DNA of 64,000 nucleotides from Pegea sp. RAD2-039 (lineage: Eukaryota > Chordata > Thaliacea > Salpida > Salpidae), in contig JAQGEQ010000263.1 of NCBI GenBank assembly GCA_034620365.1, forward strand, positions 744,001 through 808,000, read 5' to 3'. Numbering within the stretch: position 1 is the first letter of the stretch; every line of letters begins with the position of its first letter. Below, one piece after another: positions 1 to 13,300 of the stretch. Position numbers and translations under genes: made by a program. The notes under the pieces are model-generated. The model made no database searches. It was not told where the DNA came from and saw only the letters and a program-made list of their open reading frames with translations.

Positions 1-2782
1 TTATTTCCAAAGGTCATTATTAATGACTTTCAATTGCAATCAATCTATTCAATTATTTCTTTATAGTCCTGATTGTGCCAACAAGAAGAGAAAACGAAGT
101 GAGAAATGTGAAGTTGTGAATAAGAAACCAAATCAGGGTTTTAAGCAATGTGTAGTAACACCTGCTGGGGATACAGTAAGTTTTGATCTTAGTGCTGTGA
201 TTTATCTACTTGATGACCAATTTAAGGTAATTTGGGGCAAATGTAAAGGACATGGTTGGTGGCCTGGGCGGATTGCTAAAGATAGTGAGTTAGATGGTGA
301 CCCAGAGAAGCCTGGTGACCCAACTAGATGGGTCCAATGGTATGGTGACTTCAAGTATAGTGAAGTAATTGTTTCTAATGTGAATACCCTGGTGGCTGAT
401 GTGGAGTATTTTTCAGACTAAAATATGGGAAATGGAGTATTTACACAACTTTCAAGTTTACTTTAGACCTCAATTTTATGCCAGTAACCAGCTTTATCGC
501 AAAGCAATTCACCAAGCATTAACTTACATGGCAAAAAAAATCAGTTAGTTCCAACTTCAAGTTTTAATCGTTTTCTTCATTCGACAAATTTGTTTTAGAT
601 AAAAACATTAATTTAGAATGTTCAGAAGAACTAATGGCTTGGTCAATAAATATGTCTGCGGAAGAGAAAGATGCTTTAACCCCGCCTCCGTTTGATATTA
701 GAACTCGTAAAGACCCTAATATGTTTGATTTTTCATGGTTCTGATTCTAATCTTTAGCAGCTTCTGATTTTGATGTAAAAGTGAATGATGTGAAACAAGA
801 AGCAGGTGAAAGCTCAGAAGATTGTAGCAGAGAGGCATATGGTGAAGAAAGGTTGAAGGCTGTCAAAAAGGTTGAAGATCTGATCTTATTGTTGTAAAAC
901 TCATTAAAATTTGTTGAAAGATTCAAAGTGGGAAGAAGACACTGGAAGATATATGTGTCGGTTGTGGAAGTGAATCTATAAAAATCCAACATCCTCTCTT
1001 TGTCGGAGGCTATTGTGAAGATTGTGATGTAATCCCATCATCCCATTTCACTTCCTAATCTTCATCTTACTGATCTTTGTAGAGAGATTTTCGTGACTTC
1101 ATCTATTTACTAGATGAGCAAAACGGAGGCAGCTACTGCTGCATCTGCGGGGAAGGAATAAAAGTCCTACTGTGTGATGAAACCAACTGCTGCAAGTGAG
1201 TGCTACGTCATCAACTCCTCTAATCTTCTAACTCCCTTTTTTATCAGATCTTTTTGTACTTTTTGCATCGCCTTATTAGCAGGCAAAGAAGCTTTGAGCA
1301 AGGTATGTTGCATCGAGATCTATTTGTAGATGTAACTTGATGATTTAAAGGAGGTAGAAGTGGATCCGTGGGTATGCTTCCTGTGTCGTTCCGTTGAATC
1401 CGTTGGATTGATCCAAAGAAGACCAGATTGGAAAGATCGATTGTGTACTTACATTAGCACTGAGGAAAACTCCCAACATTTTGATGTAGTTGACATCCCA
1501 AAACAAGTTATCCCGAAGACTCGAACAGCTCTTCGGGTTCTTTCACTCTTCGATGGAATCGCTTCAGGTGACTCGATGCGGGTGTGACGTCATTGTGTGT
1601 GACGTCATCATGTTTAGGACTGGTGGCTTTGAAGGAGATTGGATTGAAAGTGGAAGTGTATTTCTCATCAGAGATTAATATTGAAGCAAATCTCGTCTCG
1701 AAGAATCATCATCCGGAGTTGTGTCATCTGGGTGATGTTCGTGAGATCACTGATTCAATGGTAAGCTCCCAGTTGCTCCCAAGACCTCCCATTTTACTCC
1801 TGGTTACTTCTACAGTTAAGCAAAATGGGTCCAATTGATTTAGTGATTGGAGGGAGTCCATGTAATGACTTGTCGATTGTGAATCCGGCTCGTAAGGGGA
1901 TTTGGGGAGGTTAGTATGAGGAGCACATGAAATAAACACTTCACCTGACTCTGTTGCTAGGTACTGGGCAGCTTTTCTTCGAGTTTGTTCGAATTTTGAA
2001 CACTTGCAAGCTCCTTGCTTGTAGCGAAGGCCGAAACTTATTCTGGTTGTTTGAAAATGTGGTTTGCATGGACCGTGCAAGTCGCGCTGTTATGGATCGC
2101 TACTTGCAAGTAAGTATTCCACAATACCCTGATGTTGATGATGATGTATGGTTTGGCAGAGAAAGGGAGTTGTTCTGGATGCTAAACATGTGTCCCCTGC
2201 TAGGAGGCCTCGCTATTTTTGGGGAAATTTACCCGGAATGAAAAGGTAAAAGATCAATTCTGTAAGCGATCAGTTGCATATTACAGAGTACCTGTAAATA
2301 GTTTGAATGGTATCTGAACCATCCTTACAGACCATTGTTACCAACTTCTAGTCACCGCCTTGATTTGAACGACTGTCTGCAACCAGGACGAGTTTCTGCT
2401 GCTAAAAAAATCCGAACTATTACCACAAAAACCAACTCAGTACCAAGAGACCTGGTCAAGTTTCAACAACGAAGTAATTTTGATGAATGGTTCACTGTTG
2501 AACTACTGAAAGATATTCCTAATTCTGGACCAGATAAATTATGGATTACTGAAATTGAGCGGTGAGTTGCCTTTTTGCCCCAATTTTTTTGTTTAATTTA
2601 AATTTAATTCCAGGATCTTTGGCTTCCCTGATCACTATACTGACGTAGCAGATCTTTCTAGTACTCATAGATTAAAAATTATTGGCAGATCTTGGAGTGT
2701 TCCTGTAATCAAACATCTGTTTGCACCTCTCAAAGATTTTTTTCTCAGTACTAATGAGAATTCAACTAAAAAAGAAATTTAA
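1..2782 (+). CDS. DNMT3: DNA (cytosine-5)-methyltransferase 3 (DNMT3), 5' end outside window
   Basis: De novo CpG methyltransferase that acts in the nucleus. The first exon seen opens after an acceptor at 66. The PWWP domain (about 230-420) has the K-x-x-G-H-x-W-W-P-G core, and the next exon continues PWWP similarity with [10 protein letters not shown] cysteine-rich ADD domain follows (about 940-1400: [22 protein letters not shown]). The catalytic domain has motif [11 protein letters not shown] (about 1540), motif [11 protein letters not shown] with the catalytic Pro-Cys (about 1850), an ENV motif (about 2055), FWGNLPGM (about 2215-2240) and the C-terminal [17 protein letters not shown]. Stop TAA is at 2780-2782. 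All methyltransferase motifs look intact, so an active enzyme is likely. Introns are very short; the one at 1568-1617 is 50 nt and holds two TGACGTCA palindromes. The start and upstream exons lie outside the window. The family call is certain; exact exon edges are by eye. Confidence 0.96.
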
Positions 2783-3253
2783 AATCTTTCTGAGTAGAAA
2801 TCTTACTTAAAAGTCGATAGTGATATTATCATTACTTCAACTTTTTTGGTATTCTTAAAACCTCTAACCAAGTTGATTTCATGTAATCTATACAAATCTT
2901 TCCATCAAAATAAATAATTTCGATTTTGAATGTTCCAATTTCTTCTTTCTAACTGAAAAATCATCTAACTATTTCTTTATCTTTTTATCTACTTTATTTT
3001 GCATATAATTCTGTTCAATAAGCAGCAACTTTTTTAGCCATTTTTTTTACTACATTAAATATTTTCTATACTTGTATTTAAAAGGCATTTTATATCTAGT
3101 TTTATATGACTTATGGCTGCCTATCTACAATCATAATCTTTCAACAACCGGCTGTTGCGTTTAATAATAAAAATTTTTGTTTGAGACTTACAAGATATGA
3201 GACAAAGTTGAATTAATAAAAGTTAACATTGAAATGATTTTGTAACTGATTTA
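2783..3253. other. intergenic, convergent 3' ends of DNMT3 and the next gene
   Basis: AT-rich sequence between two genes that converge. It holds likely 3' UTR and polyadenylation sequence (AATAAT/AATAAA-like hexamers around 3165 and, for the minus gene, AATAAA overlapping its stop near 3252). No other coding signal was seen. Confidence 0.6.
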
Positions 3254-4752
3254 TTAAAGACACACAAAATTGCTTGTTCTGATTTGTTCTTTGTTGTTGC
3301 GTCTACCAGCTTGCTTCATGTTTTCTTCACAAGATGGTTGCTTGCTGTAAATACCAATGGACCGTTGTCTAGCCCAATTATCAGGCATCCACCACACCTC
3401 GTGTTTCATATCCTTCTTTTTAAAATGTCTCTCAACACCACCTATCAGATAAATTCAAACCTCTGTACAAAACTATCAACTAAAACCTTTGTGGTCATTT
3501 GGTTCAGTTAGATGACGGTCTACTTGACTCTGAACTCTATTTTCAGCATTACTAGTGACATCATCTTGATAAACTTCATTTGAATATTCTGTAATACAAT
3601 TAAATACATTTAGAAACAGATAATCAAACTAATAGTTGTTACCTGGCCTTTCAGATATGATCTTCTTCATTTTCATGTTCTATAAATAAAAATATATCAG
3701 GATTTATCAAAATAACTAAAAGTTACTTTAACTGTTTTATTCATATTTTTACGAGGTAGTGGTTGTGGTGGGGTTCTTTGAAAGTCTTGTTTGCTAGATG
3801 ATGCCAATTCTTCCTATGATTGAATATTTGAGAACATTTGATGATGTGACACATACAACTGACGTTACGAGCTATCTTTGATTTATTTCTTAATACTTTT
3901 TCAACTAACTCTGCCATCTTGTTTTGAACATATGATTTTTCATTTTTTGTTAATGAGACTCCTTCATAAACTACTTCAACAACTAAAAAATGAGTTTCAA
4001 ACTCAGAAGAAGTTTTCTGCAAATATAATTTAAAAGAAGTTTACTCAAATTTTGTTGTAATCAGTTTATAAAGAAATTTAAAGTTTAATTAATATTTATA
4101 AATCAGTGCCTTGCATCTTGTACTTTCTTCGTATTTCTGTGAAGGTCTTGGTTGATATATTTGAGAGTAATACCCTTCATTCTATAATAAATTAAACTAA
4201 AATATTTATTGAGTAATAAGCAAAATATTAAATAAAATTTACTGTTATCTTGCAAATTAAAGTAGGACACAGATTTACAAAATTATTAATTCATCATAAT
4301 TTATTCAAATGATAAAAATAAACCTGAAAAAGATAAAAACTAACTCTGTAAATATTTGAACATTCATCATCAGATCTACAGCTTCGAAAAGTTTCGTAAT
4401 TTCTTTTAACATAATTATGATTTGAAGAAACTTGTTGATAATTTTGTTGGCGATTAACCAAATATGGATTTCTGTTATGCCCATAATTCGGACATCGATA
4501 TAAATGCGAATAATTTTCTGATTTGCTGCTTCGTACATATTTGTGACCTTTTAGTTGCGCAAGTTTAGATTTTAGACTAAACTTATAATTTTCAAATTTA
4601 GAAATTAAAGTAGAAAGAACACTTCGTCTTTTATATCTGGTCCTGTTTGGATACCGGCTGAAATTGTAATTTACTGGTTCCTTGGGGTTGGTGTAAATTG
4701 TACGATTAGGTAAAGAGCCATAACTTGGAGACATAGACAATTTGTAGTTCAT
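3254..4752 (-). CDS. unrecognised basic Tyr/Asn/Arg-rich protein, several exons
   Basis: I do not recognise this protein. The start at 4752 opens a long first exon to about 4345, coding for a basic, Tyr/Asn/Arg-rich stretch (MNYKLSMSPSYGSLPNRT...). Further coding pieces lie behind plausible acceptors: about 4181-4124 (NEGYYSQIYQPRPSQKYEE), 4016-3890 (FETHFLVVEVVYEGVSL... with a helical Lys/Glu-rich part), about 3820-3745 (proline-rich, RTPPQPLPRK), about 3590-3510 and 3430-3254 (KKKDMKHEVWWMPDNWARQR, ending TSNFVCL). The stop is at 3254-3256 and an AATAAA signal overlaps it. The phase between the second and third pieces is not settled, so the model is provisional. No membrane segment or known domain was seen. 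It could be a fast-evolving lineage-specific gene. Confidence 0.5.
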
Positions 4753-6685
4753 TTTACAAATTAGTTTTAAAAAGACAAATATTATACGACTTAGAGGTCT
4801 TTTTAGTAGAAAATTAAAAGCATCTTATTTATATTCGTATCAAGTATGCTTTAAAAACAATTTTTACTTTATGCGACGGGCTTATGACGGGTATAAAGAA
4901 AAATTATTTTAGTGCGTAATGTAAAGACACAATAATGAAAACAATTAAAAAAACAAAATGGCTTTATTTAAAGATAGTTTACATGAAAATGCTAAAAAAG
5001 TTTACAAACAAAAATAAAAGAACTTATTCTTGTAATAAATACTATTTACGATATTATATTATTAATATTTAAGATATTATTTGGAGATTTAAGGTACTTT
5101 AAAGATACTATTAAGAGTCTAGAAAGTCAGAAAGTAAACTAGTATTAAAAAAATTGTAGGTTTTTTAATAGCACATTAAAAAATAATTATATCAAACTTA
5201 ATTGATTTAGCCAAATGTTTTAGGTTAAGAAATTAAAGCATTGCATATTTTAAGTTTAAAATGCAGCAAATAAAAATTAAATGATAGAGATTGTAAAATA
5301 TTAGAAGAAACATAATTGTATAAAACTAAAAAAATCATTTTCTGAATTAGTTTTAACGACTCTTTATTCAAAATGGTTATTTTATAGAGTATGAAGATTA
5401 TTCAAAATAAAAGTGAAGAAGTGTCTTGTAAACATCGTCACCTATAAATATTTTAGTTCTTAAAACCTTTTGTGCTTTCATGCTTTTATTGATATAATTC
5501 TACTCTACTTTTTGTATGTTATTGATGAGCTAATATTTTCTTGAAAAAATTTTTCAAGCAAAACAGATTTTTTTGGCCTACTTCGGCCAAGAAGGCCATG
5601 CATATATATGTCAGGTTAGAAGTTATTAAGATCTAGTTGTTGCCCAAGCAGCAGGATTCCAATCTCCACCAATCCCACCCAGGCTATGCAGCGGGACAGA
5701 TGGACTGATGCAGCTATAACCGGTTAACGTTGAAGGAGCTGCCAGAACGACGCTGATTACAGCGACAAACTGCCTACGAGGCTCCAACGCCGGCTTTAAA
5801 TTTGGAGTTTGGTAACCGCCTCGCCATACAGAAGGACTAAATATATATCTACTCATTAATTGGCTTTTAGTTTAAGAAATCTAAATTTATGAAATTCATG
5901 AAAAAATTCACGATTGTTAGTAGTTTCTTTCGTAATACTACATTACGTAAATAATGACATTAATTTTAATAAATTTCAAGTAATGTTTTTTACTTCAGTT
6001 TATCAATTTATGTTCTATTTACAAAACTTTTTTTTTTACAAATGTTCCATTTTGGTACTTTACCCAGTAAAACGTTTTCGTTAAACAAAATACAAAAATA
6101 ACAAATAATCTAAAGATAGACAATAATCACTTTTTTCTTGTACTTACCAATTATTACAAATAATTAGCGATCTTTCTTGAATATTACAGCTGATTTCATA
6201 AATAAAAGAATTTGGTTTTAAAAGTGTAATTTTTTAGATGTAATTTTTATCTTTTTACTATAAATTCATGTCAATTTATAGAACTAAAAGTTTATAGTAA
6301 ATTAAAAAAAAACTTTCTTTACTTAATATTTTCTATTTAAATACAAGAAAATCTTTGAAAAAGTTTTATAATTTTAATCTTTCATAGTTTACAGATATAT
6401 GAGTCACATTACTTTAGTTGAATTTAAAATATAAGAAGTTTAGCTTATTTATTTCACCTTCAAGTTTTACTTTATAAAATTCAAGTTGTTTTTTGTGTTT
6501 AAAACCATTTTATCAGCATTTTATTTACAATTATAATCTTGTTTTAAATTTGAAAGTTTATAAATTCTTATTTAATTTTTTTAAATAATATCATACAATA
6601 TAATATTTCAATTATTTTGTCACAACTAATTTTTAAGTATTCATGATTCATTTTTCCAGAATTTTTTGGTAACAGCAAAGTTGAA
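4753..6685. other. AT-rich intergenic region with one dispersed repeat
   Basis: Apart from the repeat at about 5600-5850 this stretch is AT-rich, non-coding sequence between divergently oriented genes. It should hold the promoters of the minus gene at 4752 and of DENND6. No clear regulatory motif was recognised. Confidence 0.5.
5600..5850 (-). repeat. tRNA-derived SINE-like repeat
   Basis: This is a GC-richer island in AT-rich DNA. Read on the minus strand it begins near 5835 with TGGCGAGGCGG, a good pol III A-box match. A weaker B-box-like GTTGGAGCC follows about 40 nt later (near 5790). The block around 5728-5800 (GTTGGAGCC...GGCAGTTTGTC...CGTCGTTCTGGCAGCT) recurs, diverged, at 41926-41985. 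It is therefore a dispersed element, probably a SINE. The 76-codon frame here is not a gene. Confidence 0.55.
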
Positions 6686-9632
6686 ATGGATGATGTCATT
6701 AATGATTCTGAAACAGTCTGTAAATGGGATAACTTTTCAGCTTGGCTACATTCTGTCTGTGTGGTTACATTTGATCTTGAAATTGGTCAAGCTTTAGAGG
6801 TGATTTGATTCTTATTTTAGATGGTTTTAATATAAAGATATTCAATAATTTTGCAACAAAATATTAGGTAATGAAATTTGATAAATTAATTTATTTATTT
6901 AAAAATAATTAATTTTAATAATAAGGCTAATTTAATAATTTTTTATTGATTATTTAGTGCCTCACAAAAAATATTGATTTTAAGTACACAAGTTTATAAA
7001 ATTTGTCTAAATACTAATTTTACAATTATGGAAAATGATTATATAATAATATTTTGCAAAAATAAAGAATTAAAAGAAAAAAGTTTCAAACTGATAATAA
7101 GACTCTAATGTTAGAAGAATTTAAATGACATTTTTTATTGAATTTCAGTGTATTTATCCTAACCATGCCCAGTTAAGTGAAACTGAAAGAACAAATATAT
7201 GCTACCTTGCATTTCCAGATTCTAATTCTGGATGTATGGGAGACACTGAATATTGTTTTAGAATTCAAAAATCCCAGATATCTTGTAAAGATAAACTATT
7301 ACAAGTTGAAAAAAATTGTCCTGTTACTCTATTGGTAATTATTTTATAACTTGATTTCTTTTTGGTGACTTTATAGTAAATTTTGATTTATTATATTTAA
7401 AGAATAAGTTTTTATAAGATATTCTAGTATGTAGTCAAATTAATTTGATATCAGATTAAAGTATTCTATTTTATAGAAAGATAATACACATTATTATGGA
7501 TATGTATTTTTTCGCCAAGTACGTGATAAGTCCTTAAAAAGGGGATATTTTCAAAAGTCTGTTGTTCTTCTTAGTTCACTTCCTTATTTTAATTTTTTCA
7601 AAGACATTGCTGATATAATTGCCCCAGAATATTTTGATAATGGCGAAGCGTGTCTTGAAGCAGGTACCTGTTACAATATTTTGATCTTAATCAAATTAGT
7701 TTAGAAAAGTGTTTTAAAGGTTTTTAAATTTAGATCTAATATCTTTACTTGTGTCTGGACTTTAGTTCTTTTATAAGAATTTTTTGAATTAATTTATATG
7801 ACAATAAAATATGAAAAATCTTCTTTTTTTGAAAATGATGTCAGTTAGATTCGAAAGTTTTATCTTTTTAGCTTGTCATGACATTGATCGTTGGCCGAAT
7901 CCAGTTCCTGGAAAAACTTTGAATCTACCTTTAATGGGAATGATACTAAATGTTCGTATTCCAACTAAACAAGATAAGCCTGGAACAACAATTCTTACAA
8001 ATCAAGAAACAGTGAGTAAAATTTAGAAACCTCTTAAAGTTTATAAAATCAAAAACTTTTCTTACAAAAGAAACCTTTTTCTACATCATTAATAAATGAA
8101 GTTGATCTAATCATTGGGCTTGGAGATGTTCTTCCTCATATATATCTTCTTTGGGAGCTGGTTTTATTGGGCGAACCGATTGTAGTAATGGGTCCATCAC
8201 CTACAGCATGTGCTGCAACCGTTTTATCATTAGTATCTAGTATAAATCCATTAAAGTAAGACTGTTTGTAGGTTTCTACTGAAACTTTTATCAATCTTTC
8301 TCAGGTATCACTGTGATTATCGCCCTTATTTCACCATCCATGATAGCGAGTTTAAAGAATATACAACAAGGACGCAAGCACCGTAAGTTTCCTCTCACTT
8401 ATTCCATCAAATTTAAATTTTTTGAAACTTTTTTTCAGGCCTCATGTCATTTTAGGTGTTACAAACCCGTTTTTTGCAAAGACCCTTCAAAATTGGCCTC
8501 ATATAGTAAGAGTAGATGAAATAGGAACAAGTCCTTTACTTCCAAGCAATTCTTTGTTATCTGTCGACTCCACAAGATTCCGTAAAACCTCTAAATTAAA
8601 AATTCTTGACCCAAAACCCGGAGTTTACACCAAATATAAACAACTTCTTAAAAAAGATAAAGCTTTTTTCAAAGTTCTCGCAAAGGTCTGTAGCTGATCT
8701 TCTGAAAACCATCATTTATGTCTTGCTGGTTTAGGAGATGACTGATCCTAGATCTTCCAGAAGAAAGCAATCAGCTTTGCTGAGACGGAACTTCCTAGAA
8801 CTTACTCAAAGCTTCATTATTCCGTTGGAAAGATACCTTGCAAGTCTGATGCCTCTTCAGAAGAATATCTCTCCTCTTAAGGTCAGTTCTAATTATTCTG
8901 CTTTTTTTCATTTCTAATTTTGCTTTTTTAAGATTAATTTTTTGATCTAAACTTTTATTTTTTATTCGAATAATTTGAAACTGGTCATCAATAAAACCTA
9001 CTGAGATTTCATGTTGTGTTTTGGGGGACTCTGGCTCCAGAAGCTTTATTTAAAATATTTTAAAGTTCAAATCTAGACAAAAAAGGGTTTTGTGGATTTA
9101 ATAAGAGTTTCTCAAACTCGTATAAGCTCCTTCGTATAAAAAATCATCAATTAAATTCTCATCTAACAGGCGCCACCAAGTCTAAAACCGTTCCGACCCG
9201 AAGATTTCATCCAAACTGTCGAAAATAATGGTCCCCAACTTACTTCCGGTACTAAAGGCGACTGGATAGGTCTTTACAAACGTTTCCTTCATTCCAATAA
9301 TTTTGATTCTTGGCTAAAATATCGTCAAGCGGAAATGGAGACAAAAATTACTTCTCTTCATCTGACAATGTTGAGTGAAACAGTAAGTTGTTCAACGAGT
9401 TTTTGTGGTTGGAGTTTCAGTTGTATTTTTACAGGATTTATTGAGTTGGTCAAAAGGTAGAAGTGAAGTGGAATTAGTTGATATGGTTCTTAGAGTCCGT
9501 GAAAAACTTCGGCTGATTTTGAATAATAGAGTTGAAGTCGCTTCTTCAGTTGAAGATATGTTAAAGATGAAATTGAAAAGTTTAACAGATTCACTACCTC
9601 CAGATTTAAAAGGAATTTTAATCAAAGATTAA
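6686..9632 (+). CDS. DENND6: DENN domain-containing protein 6 (DENND6 / FAM116)
   Basis: A DENN-domain protein; the vertebrate family acts as a Rab14 guanine nucleotide exchange factor in endosome recycling and N-cadherin trafficking. The start at 6686 gives [17 protein letters not shown], then the family hallmark [15 protein letters not shown]. Ten exons fit GT-AG sites: 6686-6799, 7149-7334, 7477-7663, 7872-8011, 8071-8255, 8305-8382, 8439-8685, 8735-8881, 9170-9382 and 9435-9632. Diagnostic blocks follow the human order: [27 protein letters not shown]-type strand, [80 protein letters not shown]. The protein is about 570 residues and near full family length. There is no break; confidence is high. 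Confidence 0.96.
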
Positions 9633-10362
9633 TCAACTTTCAATTACACTGTCCTCTGCAAATAAGTTAGCAACTTGATATTATACACAAACCCAGTCAC
9701 CTTGCAATCTGAATATTTATCTTAATTCGGTATCTTTCTTTATCTCTTAGTCTTTATTTTTATCAATCATTCTCTTAGCAACATGATTTCATATTTAAAT
9801 ATTTTCTATTATGTTTAGTTGAAACATTTTTGTGGATCAATCTGTAAAAGTTTTTGATTAGTGGTAGGGTTTAGTCGGTTGCAATTCTACTTTATTGTTG
9901 CACATTAGTTTTTCGCATGACTTTTTTTTATACTAAACTCGTAATTGTATGTAGGACTTAAACAATTTTGATTTTATGGTTATAAGCATGTCATCTTTTG
10001 CATTCAGCAACTGAAACTAACTTTATCTGATGTCTTTTGCAATTCTAATAAATTATATTTTCTACTTTGCTTTCTTAAAATCTTAAATTTTTAACACTTT
10101 TCTGAAATTCATATTTTAGTCAAACATAAACTGATTTCTTTCAAATCTCAATCAAATGTGATTTAATTAAAGAAAAAATTAATCATTTTAAGTTCAAAAT
10201 TTGAACAAAAAAGTTTTTGTATTTAACGAGAATATATGAAAATACAAATTAGCTTACAGTGACACTAAAAAGCAGAATATCAAAATTACAGAATTGAAAT
10301 TAGTAAAAAGCTAGCTACAAAAGATCACAGTGAATATACTAAAATATGAAATTAACTAAAAA
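9633..10362. other. intergenic, convergent 3' UTR region
   Basis: AT-rich DNA between the 3' ends of DENND6 (+) and CPLANE1 (-). Candidate polyadenylation hexamers are present (AATAAA-type near 10048). No coding or repeat signal was seen. Confidence 0.55.
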
Positions 10363-13300
10363 CTACAATTGCATTCCACCAAGTAAACTCAAAGTGTCAT
10401 GAGAAGACAGTGAGCCTGTTGTTACATCTAGATTATGATCTTCAAACTCTTTCATATCAATCGTTGATGGGGATTTTTTGGAAGACACAAAAGTGCTTTC
10501 TGCATCTTTCTTATCACCATACAGAATTTGTCTGACTTTTGAATCTAAGGTCCAGTCACTCATAATACTTTTTAGATCATCATCATCTGAAGCTAATTTG
10601 TTGAAAATTATAAAAATAATAATTAAAAAAATTGTTAAAAAAGTTGTCAAACCTGTTCTGTTCATAGAAATATCTGCAGGTGGCTGAAAAAGAAACTTTT
10701 TTTAAATATTTAGTCAGAAAATGATGACGTAACCTACCTTGGTGTAAGGTTTACTACGATAATTCGATTTCGAAACAAAATTTCCATTTTCACGTTTCAC
10801 TGTAAAGAAAATAATCAAAAAAAAACTAGAAGAGATGAAAATACTGACCAGTTCTCAAGTTTCCTCGATTTAAACATCTATTTCTAAAAAAAAAAATAAA
10901 TAAACACCAAAAAAATCAGTAGATAAACTAAAACCTGAAAATATTATCATTTTTTATTTCATCTATCAACTCCATCCCATCTTGAACTCTAGCATCCATA
11001 AATCTTGTGTCCCGCTCTCTACCAATCACAAACCATCAGCTACTATCAACTAACCAATCAGCACAAACCGTTTCTGCGCCATTCTCTCTTTGTTCATCTC
11101 TTCTAACTGTTTACTAGTGAGATGTTGAGATGTTCCCTGGAAAGGATGGGTCTCGGCCTCCCTTAAGAACTTGATTTGATCCATATATCTTCTGTTTCGC
11201 TCCTTCTTCTTCATCTTCATCCAAAGATGAAGATCTTTTTTGTCGCTGTCGATTTAAATGTTGAAACTCAATCTCGATGCAGTCTGATGAAGTTTACTTT
11301 TTGATGACTCCTGTTTTTTTTGGAGAGGAAGATTTCACTTCTTCCAAGAAATCATCTAAAAAACATCCTCATCAATCAAAGATCAGATCTTTTAATGCTT
11401 CTCTTACAAACCTTCGCTTTCAACAAGTGACATCATGTGGCTCTTCCAAGTATTGTACTCTTCATCTGTTAAAACTACTTCTTCTTCGGACATAGGAAGA
11501 TCTGTTGTTGCTTGCAGAGGTAGAGAAGCCTTTGATTTGTCCACTAGAGGGCAATCTAGTTCTGAAAGATTCAATTTTGAGTGAAATGGAAATAATAAAC
11601 AAGTGCGCCACCTAGTGGCCGTTTCAGCAGTTTGTAAGCTTCATCTAATTGATCTTTGAAGACGACTTTATGATGATCCGTAACATTTTTTTGACCTAAA
11701 TCAAATCTTTCAAATCTAGGAGCCTGAAGTTTTAATCTTGGTTTGAAAAGATCTTGCGACAGATCAAGATCTTCCTCTAAATCAATCCTAGAAGACTCTT
11801 TGATGGGCGAAAGAGCTCGATCATTTGATCTGTGGAAGATACGAAGTGAAGTCGACAATCAACTGATAAATCAACAAACCCAATCTCTGCGATTGTTTCA
11901 ACTTTCTTCACAAGTTTCGTGGAATTCTGAAACGAAAAACAATCGAATAAACAAATTAACAAACAAACTACAAACAGAATTACTTTGAAGTCTTCTCGGA
12001 TTCGATTACTTGCTTGCTCCATGGCTAGCAACTGTAAGTTCATCTGTTTCATCGAATTCAACCAACTACTTCGCGTCGTTTCGCGTACTTCAAGTACCTA
12101 ATGTCACATGATAAGTTGAAGTGGAAATTTCAGTGATAAAAGTTCAAACTTTTGTAGCTTCTTTCACTTGATCTTCAATTTTGAATCCAGGATCATAAGA
12201 TATCTTCTCGGGATCGGGGATTTGTTGAGGAAGATCTAATCCTCTCTTTACGTCATCACATTTTACATCAACCATATGAAGAAACTTCTTTTTATCATCA
12301 TCTTCATCCAATTTTTCATAATCAAGTCTTTAAACAATGATCATGAAAAGATTTGAAGTGATCTTTCATCAACAGGATCACCTCAACTTCATAAAGACCT
12401 CCGGAGGAGCTTGGAGAGGTTTTGTCTTCATCTGATCTTTGTAATCTTCAACTTTTTCTTCCTCATCACTTGCATCTTTACTTTCAGTTTGTTGCTTCAC
12501 ACTCTTCAATCGCTTCACTTCCCGCTCTTTCATCTACCAATCACACGTCGTGACATCACAACTGATCATGTCATCACTTACCGGTCGCTTCCCGAAGCAC
12601 GCAAGACAATGAGCTTGCCCGGAGCTGAGATAATCGCTGGGATCGTGTCTTCCTCGGATCTTTCCTTTCATCAAAGCATTTTCAACTTCATCTCGGATCT
12701 TTTGAGGATCACAAAATCCTTGAAACTCCTTCTTTGGAGGACTCTGATCTTTAAAGAGCTCCCTGGATGTTTCTGTGGATGAGATGATGATCAGTCGGAT
12801 GTTGATCCTTTGGAGGTAGTACGTGATTGGATGTTGATCTTTGTCACTTTGTGATTTAACTTGACCGGAGGAGAACGGGACCTTTTCGGAGGTGATGAAG
12901 GATTCACATTCTCCTTCTCACTAACATCTATCTTCCCGATCCCAATCAATCTTAGAGGAGGAGGAGCTGATATCTGTTTAGAAACCTCCACCTGCTAAGA
13001 TCTAGGTAAAGATGAGGAAGACACAAATTTGAAGATGCTTACTCTGAGACGTCGTAATCCCAGGACCTCTTTGGGATTGATGAGCCGGATCGGACGAGAA
13101 TCAGGATCAGGATGAGGTCGGATGTTGATAAAGTGAGGAAGAGATGAAGATTGTGTGTCCCGTTTTAAAGGGATCAGTTTTGGTTCGATTGGATCTTGGT
13201 GAACTTCCGGCATCTTTAACGGAAATTGTGTCTTTTGGATCGGATCTATTTGTGAAGGTTGCTGAGGAAGTTGCTGAGGTGGAGGAGCTCGTAACATCCG

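Noticed and set aside
3284-3511. 75-codon plus-strand frame
   Set aside because: It is antisense to the C-terminal exon of the minus-strand gene, which has a sensible acceptor, stop and polyA signal.
5626-5856. 76-codon minus-strand frame as a small gene
   Set aside because: It lies wholly in a dispersed SINE-like repeat with a second copy near 41.9 kb.
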